Assembly: GCA_949152475.1 (NCBI GenBank)
Contig: OX424561.1
Location: forward strand, 19,772,481 to 19,836,480
Length of the DNA: 64,000 bases
DNA from: Terebella lapidaria
Taxonomy: Eukaryota; Annelida; Polychaeta; Terebellida; Terebellidae
Reading direction: 5' to 3'
Shown here: piece after piece, positions 57,121 through 64,000 of the stretch
Layout: every line of letters begins with the position of its first letter
Position numbering within the stretch: position 1 is the first letter of the stretch
The notes under the pieces: generated by a model
Database searches by the model: none
Told to the model about the DNA's origin: nothing
Seen by the model: only the letters and a program-made list of their open reading frames with translations
Made by a program: the position numbers and the translations under genes

Positions 57121-57617
57121 TCTCAATATTAAGTGAGATATTAGGCATAATGTGTCCCATTATAAAGCATAGGAGAATTTATCATGAGAAAGTCCCATTT
57201 GTGACCCGTTGAGAAAATGAAAATGGCCACCACACGCAGACCGGCGATTCAGGGGCAACGAAACTTATGCACATCACAGAGGTACATGAGGGGAATCTTT
57301 TGAAATAAAAATCTCAAAACTGTCTGAACAGTTTTTGAGAAAATGGCCGCCAAAGTCAGAAATTGGTCGTTTTTCGTCGAAAATGGCCGCCATTTTGGAG
57401 CAAACGTGAAAATAAAAAAAATAAAAAATACCCCCCCCCCCCCTTTTCAATTATTTCTAGGCATTCTTGTGCAAAATTTCAGAAAGATTCACCCGTAAAC
57501 TTTAAAGATAAAAATGTGGACGGACGACGCCCACGCCGACGACGCCGACGCCGACGACGGACGACAGACGAAACGCCATGCCAATAGGTTATCGGACCAT
57601 AGGTCCGGTAACCTAAA
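54573..57617 (+). mobile_element. DR1-satellite element, copy 2 (directly abutting copy 1)
   Basis: Same plan as copy 1: TTAGCCCAAGGGCTAA at 54573-54588, AGGTTACCGGAC, about 18 repeat units, unique section, GACGCCGACGACG microsatellite (57520-57570) and hairpin GGTTATCGGACC-ATA-GGTCCGGTAACC (57587-57613). Within the array a block of about 641 bp (five units) is repeated, at 55040-55690 and 55681-56330. Confidence 0.85.
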
Positions 57618-60365
57618 ACGATATATTCAATGCTCAGTTACATACACGTTTATTAGTTGTTAACAACAGCGAAATATAAAACATGTACAATTATTGCTAA
57701 TTAAATACATGTAATGACCAAGAGTATACATGGTGTTCCTGCGCTCACGTCATGTTCAACGAAACTTTTGTCACAAAGGAAACCCATGGAATGTTATATG
57801 AAGACACATTATTATAGAAAGATTGTTTGTCAAATTATTGTTATTCTGAGCCCATAACATGGGTACCTAAGCCTGATAGTCCCAGGTCCAGGACACCGGT
57901 ACCTAGAATTATAGAAGTTCGACCCACATTACTATTCTTATCTTGCATTCCCTGCATTCCCAGTACCACTGTTCCTAGGAGTGGAAGTCCATTGGATTAT
58001 CATTTCTACGATTGGTAGTCCCGCGGATTTGTACTACTGGGACTACTATTCCGTTCACACCGGCGTAAACTGATACGAACTGCGCTAACTGTTCCTGATG
58101 ACGAACTTCCAGTTGGGACTTCTTCATATGGACACGATCAATAGAAATATAGCACATAATACACGTACATGTCACTCAAGACAACGATAGTCCCCTCAGA
58201 CCTGTTGAGACTAGAGACAATCTATTCTTGAGAGCTATCTTAAGAGGGAGCAATTTCGCCTTGAGGAAAGAATATGACTTGTACACGTATCCATTTTTAA
58301 TTGCACAGGGCTTGTTCATCGAAGGGTGCACGACTCACCAGTGTGTCTGTTGGGTTTTTTTGCGTCACCGAGAACGCGGGTTGCCAGGCGAATAGCCAAA
58401 CATTAGGCGCGTATAATGCATGGGACAGCGGGGTTTACTGAGGCTCAATCGATCTCATCCTGGGACGGAACTACCGCGGTGTCGGTGTCCGAACAAGGCA
58501 TCGTGACTGAAAACGTCGATCAAAGGAACACAGCTGGAAACACACAAACAAGTAGCTTGCAAACTGCAATGATTGATAGATTACAGATATGGATATACGT
58601 GTTGACATAGACTCCACTCTTGGTTGTTATTGTCTGGTTCCAGGGCCTATGATGTTTTCATTTGCATGTACGTACACAACGTGAAATGGGATAGGGAGCT
58701 ACATTCGTTAGCACTATGAAAATGAGAATGCGATGGGATCCATAACGTAAGTAGCGTGTCTTGAACATTGTATACCTATTATATAGCCACATTATATTAT
58801 ATGCATATATTGTATTATATTGTATAAAACTGGACTAGTATCGACGTATTTAGTTGTACTATTTATTGTCATACCCATTGCCAATCTCATAGATATAATA
58901 CAAGTATACCTTGTATTCCTTATAGATTGTCATGGATATAGGCCTACGTGTATGTAAAAGGAAACTATACCGTATAGGTCAGCGCTGCCAAATGAAACGC
59001 TGTACACTGCCTCCCTTTGAATGAGCAAACCGCACGATATTTGAATAAAATTCACAAGATTGTCATACTAGGCCTATATATGAGGTCAATTGTCATCTGA
59101 AAAACATGCATATTTTATCCATATCCTAAAATTATTACTGGTAATAAGGTCCAAGATGCATAAGGGTATGAATTCTAATCCGTAATATCAGAATATAAAG
59201 GCGAATACTGAAAATAATTCCTTCATAAACATACGAGATGTCACTTGCCAAGTGAAAATATGACGCGGCCCTCCACAGTTCTATCCGGAACTGGGTAAAC
59301 ACTATACAAAAACAAAGCTGAAGGTTTGACCCACCCGAGAAAAACTCACCGTTCCCCAACAAAATTCAGAAGACTTTCAAATTGACACCAATGCAAACGA
59401 AGCTGAATAGGTTCTGGGGATGTCCAGCCATCTTGGAAACTACTTTCGATGTCATGACTCCAGTTATATCTGACGGATTTCCACGATTCAAACATCTACG
59501 TGTGTGTTTTTGCCTCCCGACCCGGCCTAGGTTTACTGCGCATAAATTATATTTCACCCTGTTCCTACAAGTCTGATGCGCATGTTAATTGCGCAAGTAA
59601 ACTCGTGTCTCGTGAACGTAGATGCAACGGTTAATTAACTTGACTGCGCATGCGCAGGTCACACAAACGAGAAAACACACGTTTATTGGTGCTGTTCGAA
59701 TCAGTTGCAACGCTTGTAAAACTTGAGCCATTTATTTTCACGCTGGTGCAATTTCTATTTTGGTGGTGTCCACTAAAACAACATTTGTCCTGAATGACCC
59801 AATCAACATAATAATACCGTCCATGACTATAGTGTTTCAGCCTCACAGATTCCATTGCAACACTGGAATATGCATTGTTCTACACCTAATGATGTGCACG
59901 AACTTCCCTCCCATATCTCATATGAATAGATAGAGATTCATTCACAGAACATTTTCGTGGTTATGATTTTGCAATCGAATGTCCACTCACATGCAATGAG
60001 CGTGGGATGCCTTTTCATGTTGTAGGCATGTACTTGTATGTGTAATAACAATGGGGTTCGTGAAAAAAAGTTTCCACAACATTAAAAGCGATCGATCGGA
60101 TAAAAAGCATACACCGGACCGATTGTTCGGATTGTTTTACCATTGCCGCTTCGTGTAACGAACATTGAATGAATATGACTCACATATAGAGCACTGAATA
60201 ATTGTGTACACTGCAGCAAGCATTAGCAAAATCCACGTTACAGTCGCGGGCAAGCAATCCTAAAACCTGTATAATGTTGATATACATGTAGGTACAATCC
60301 ACGACCATGATATCCTGGCCGGAGAACTTAATTCCCTGACCAGTTGATGACGACAGGAGCAAGTC
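57618..60365. other. Intergenic region upstream of the SPRY gene
   Basis: No repeat family from elsewhere in the window is recognised. A modest open frame at 58416-58610 (TEAQSISSWDGTTAVSV) could be a 5' exon, but I see no splice signals tying it to the gene. No promoter element is distinct enough to call. Confidence 0.4.
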
Positions 60366-63151
60366 ATGCAACCGTCAACTGGGGAACATTTCCCAGATGA
60401 CGATGACGTCATCAGGAACCACGTGTTCTCTGACAACATCCGGATTTCGGAGTGTGGTTGTCACGTGACCGTTCTGGATCGCTCAGACGTCAACATTCTG
60501 AAGAATTTGATCCAGTACACACGACATTCCCTGAGCCCGGAGAGACGCGCCTTCTCCATCGTCATCAAAAACCTTCCCGGTACGTGCTTGTCATGACACG
60601 TCTCCGCTCCGGGCATTTCCATTTTGTAGAATCCCATCATAGTGAAAATTATAGTATTCGCCCATATGGATATCACAATTTATCTTGACAATACATACAT
60701 GTATAATGCATGCAAAAGTTCAATCTATTTTTCACAGAGAAAAGCTCTTTTATAATGTTCGGAATAAACGCAAGATGCTTCATTGGGAATCAGATGTGGG
60801 CTGTGAGTAACTCTTTACGTTACCATAGCAACGACGGCGGTATATTCAACGGAGGAACTGGAGAAAAATCTGACCACACATTTTCAAAAGGTAAATGAAG
60901 CACATGTATGGAAATGTCCGTTAAACAGAACCAACGACATTGCAACATATTGCCGAATATTCTTCCTATACAGGGGATGAGGTGACCTGTTATGTGGATC
61001 AGATAGGCCCGGAGAGGTCGCTGTGTCTGTTCTTGAAGAACGGACGGCTGGTATACCGACAGTGGGTCCGCTTGCCCCCGCACCTTCTCTACGCCACTAT
61101 AGGCTTCAAGGGCTCGCCCACGGCCCTCGAGGTCACCTGGCCTAGCACCGGGTCCTGCGGGGACCTCACGCAAAAAGTCAAACAGGTATGTGGAGTTTTA
61201 ATTGGTCGGTACTCGCATATAAAGTAGCAGAGACCTATCAGACTTACGCTCATGTACCAATTTGTATGATATTACGGGATATCTAAAAATTACTATTCTC
61301 AAGCAGTGTCCAGACGCCTACATGTACGTGCAGTTAAGCACATAATATATGTACATGATCATTGGATATTGGTGATTCTCCACCAATACATGGATGTCGT
61401 CGTACATGTACAATGCTAATTACCCTCCCTCCCCCCTCTCCATTTGTCCCCCCCCCCTCCCCCATGCAGGACGACCTTTCCCAGTGGCTCGGTTATAGGC
61501 ACATAACTCACGACCCGGAGTCCAGAAGCTTTTCTCTGTCTGAATACGACACTCAGCCGAGGGAAGCATTTTGTATCACCTCACCTTGGCCTCTCAGTAA
61601 ATGTAGGTGCACGTGCAATGTCTCTTGTATTGTATTGGACTTGCATTGCATGCGTCATCGATGTTCGTGATTGCGATAATAACCTACCTAGTACTTATAG
61701 TTATTAACGTTAATTGTGTTAATAACTGGGTCCCCTGCTATTAATGACATATCAATAGGGCCTACCCAGAATGGAACTTCCGTCTCTTGCTGTAAGGCAA
61801 TCATTCATGTACAAATACATGGCGCATTAGGATCAATCATACGGGTACATAGGCCTATAGTTCTTCTGTATCCATCCAGGATACCCGTCCATCAGAGGTA
61901 TCATAAAATCCGATGAATTTATTGAGTAATTCAGATATTTGGTCGTGATACATATTTACATCTCCAACAAGAGCTGTTTTCAACACTGGCAATGATTGAT
62001 TGCACAATGTGCACGTATAGCCTACATTTATGATTCGACAAAACAAATACCTTGCTTCATATTTCATATCACCGATTTCATATGACGTACACGTACTGTA
62101 GCAGGCGTGAACACGCAGTAGCGATCGAACATGATCTCATGAAGTTGAATCACTGTCTGTTCACCAAAACACAACATGTACAATGTGCAAAATACACCTA
62201 CAATCTACATGTCCCCCCACATTCCTAATGCAGCCCGTAGTTACTTTGAGGTGGAGATCAGCGGGGTCCAGGACAAAGCAATGATGCCATGTCTCGGACT
62301 CAGGGACTCCAGTGTCGAGAAGTTCCGGCTCCCGGGCTGGGACCTCAACAGTATCGGTTACCATGGAGACATTGGCGGCATCTTTCACGGCAGCGGCGAG
62401 ACATGTGGTGTATATCTATTGTTCTTACCTACAGACAAATTAAAATGTCATTTAATGTATAGTATGTTAAAAACACGAACGCGGAAGTGGGGATGTAGAA
62501 GCGAAATAAATGTATAAATTGCAAGATGCAGCCAGAATCAATGATAACCCAGCAAATAGAATATAGTTTACTGCTACTTCCATCTCTACAGCGGAGAAGA
62601 GCGCGAAGGCGCGGTGTGTGGAGGGGGATAGGCAGGGCTGCGGCGTGCTGTTCCCCGCGGGGGTCAGCGAAGAGGACACCCGCTCCGAGCTTCAGGTCAT
62701 CGTGTACTTTACCAAGAACGGAGCCGTCATCTACCACACCGGGATCATGGTGCCGCTCTGGGGCTTCTACCCGTCCATCGGCTTCTGTGTCAAAGGTACA
62801 GCCATCCTCTTCTGGCTATTGGCAGATGTATTCATATGAGCAGTGTTGGAATCATTGTGCTGTGTTAATGTTGTGCACGTTATCCAGGAGAGTGGGTTCG
62901 AGTGGACATGGACGCCAAACCGCCGACTTTCAGCAAGAAGGAGACAGCTAACATGTTCAAGCAGAGCCCGAGTCTGTCCACAGTCAGACACCATCCGGCC
63001 CTAGTCTGTACCGAGGGCGTGGACACCAGCGGACACAAGGTGGCCTCGGTGCGCATCAAGGAGAACGAGGCCAAAATGTTGACTTGCCAGTACATTCAGA
63101 CTCCACTTGATTGTACCAACCGCTACTTCTCAGCTAAAATTGTCCGGCTCG
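60366..63151 (+). CDS. Multi-SPRY-domain protein, SPRYD3-like, 3' partial
   Basis: Seven exons join in one frame: 60366-60579, 60738-60890, 60974-61185, 61470-61596, 62234-62404 (or -62407), 62592-62795 and 62888-63151. All have GT donors and pyrimidine-rich AG acceptors. Introns are phase 1 except the one after exon 3 (phase 0). The total is about 448 residues, and the last donor (CTCG|GTAAGC) shows it continues beyond the window. The ATG at 60366 follows an in-frame TGA at 60348-60350. Residues ~20-190 form a first SPRY domain (MWAVSNSLRYHSNDGGIFNG). A second spans ~236-370 (SYFEVEISGVQ, LPGWDLNSIGYHGDIGGIFH, GDRQGCGVLF, VIVYFTKNGAVIYHTG, FYPSIGF). A third begins near 415 (RYFSAKIVRLG). SPRY domains bind short peptides. 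Repeated SPRY with little else matches SPRYD3, whose role is not established. Third-position GC is higher than in the surroundings, as in a real exon set. Confidence 0.8.
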
Positions 63152-64000
63152 GTAAGCAAATGAGTGTTACCTGTACATCAGGTTCGAACATTGAATTGTG
63201 AGATATGTCGTAAATATGGGGAGCGTTTAATGTTGGTGATGTTCTTTCAGTGTGACTTTCCTGAAAAAAGGGCATCCACTTATGCGTACATGTATATATG
63301 ATATGAAAACTATATGTGAAGAATACGGTTCTTTGGCCCGTATCAAGCCGAATGTCTGTAATGTCGTGCAAACAGACCAATAAGCCGGCAGTTCAATTCA
63401 AACTGTTTATTGTGGTGATAATGCCAATGTCCACACACACACCACAATCGGGGCCGCTCACACCTACGTCGGTGATTTCCCGGTCGAGTATATTCCTATT
63501 ATTATAGTCCTTCTTATATCTTCAATCACGTATATCCACAGTATATCTTTATATATCCACTTATACTTTCACGGCCGTTCTTCTTGTTACAATATAAAAC
63601 ACGACCGTCTCCATTGAACACTTCCACTTAACTGCGCAGATAACTGGGGCCGAGGGATCATGTGCTTGTGTAATTTCCCGCCAAGTGTATGCGGTGTTGT
63701 GATTGGTCAAATGTATGCTGCAATGCGTTGATGTCACCGGGAAAGTGGGTTTCTCCGGCTCGTGTCAATACTGGTAATGCCTGTATCTGTGCACGTGATG
63801 TGTGGGGTATGTGTGTCAAGTTCTATGTTTAGAAGTCAGTGCATGTGAAGGTCAAGGCCGAGTAAACGGGGCCGAGTGTACTGAACAAGTGGGGCCGCAG
63901 GTGCGTGGTTTGACCTGTGTGTGTAACCATGACTACATGGAGTTTATGCTTGTGATCGTATAGTGTGTACCTGTCCTGTATGTAAGTCATGTAGAATGAA
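63152..64000. other. Intron of the SPRY gene with repeat-like sequence
   Basis: No exon is recognised before the window ends. From about 63395 the sequence is repeat-like (AAACTGTTTATTGTGGTGAT, CCACACACACACCACA, TATCCACAGTATATCTTTAT), loosely resembling 14780-15200. Confidence 0.45.

Noticed and set aside
58416..58610. Possible 5' exon of the SPRY gene
   Set aside because: Composition is acceptable, but there is no donor that keeps frame with 60366 and an in-frame TGA precedes the chosen ATG.
1..64000. tRNA or rRNA genes
   Set aside because: I found no sequence with a convincing cloverleaf or rRNA core. Only B-box-like motifs in the SINE-like repeat were seen.

Overview
The window is genomic DNA from an animal, most likely a marine invertebrate. 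The evidence is spliced exons with GT-AG junctions, three apurinic-endonuclease LINE retrotransposons, and many transposon-like repeats with terminal inverted repeats (TIRs). I cannot fix the phylum. A lophotrochozoan (mollusc, annelid or brachiopod) or a non-vertebrate deuterostome would both fit. Nothing suggests a bacterium or an organelle. Most of the sequence is repeat; only a few per cent is host coding sequence.

Layout. 0-6.5 kb: tandem and dispersed repeats, a SINE-like repeat and several hairpins. 6.5-11 kb: a 5'-truncated LINE on the + strand whose two ORFs are in frame and separated by one TAG. 12.5-31.8 kb: an irregular duplication about 12 kb apart. It holds two copies of an intronless EamA/SLC35-type membrane transporter: a pseudogene with two one-base frameshifts at 17.3-18.5 kb and an intact gene at 29.6-30.8 kb. 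A third copy of the flanking repeats lies at 20.1-22.4 kb. 32.2-42.6 kb: a 338-bp satellite-like repeat whose units carry a palindromic RFX X-box. Part of it was recently duplicated in tandem (1.8 kb). One unit is split by a TIR transposon (36773-42136, target duplication ACCAT), and that transposon was itself invaded by an intact LINE (37.5-41 kb, - strand).

42.6-48.4 kb: a decayed LINE with a zinc-finger/PHD-like ORF1, a small hairpin element inside it, and an ORF cut by a 503-bp MITE. 48.5-51.8 kb: a foldback repeat split by another TIR element, then a LINE 3' end. 51.85-57.62 kb: two adjacent copies of an element filled with 134-bp repeats. Most repeats carry or nearly carry the nuclear-receptor DR1 site AGGTCAnAGGTCA, flanked by extended half sites. 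Each copy ends in a microsatellite and a 12-bp-stem hairpin. 60.4 kb to the end: a spliced gene on the + strand for a multi-SPRY-domain protein (SPRYD3-like). Seven exons are visible and it continues past the window.

The host genes do not form a pathway. The strongest themes are nested transposition that can be dated by order of insertion, and two unrelated satellite-bearing element families that amplify transcription-factor motifs (DR1/ERR-type and RFX). Both have the build of non-autonomous Helentron-like elements: internal tandem repeats, then a microsatellite, then a terminal hairpin. The family assignment is inference and needs searches I could not run.
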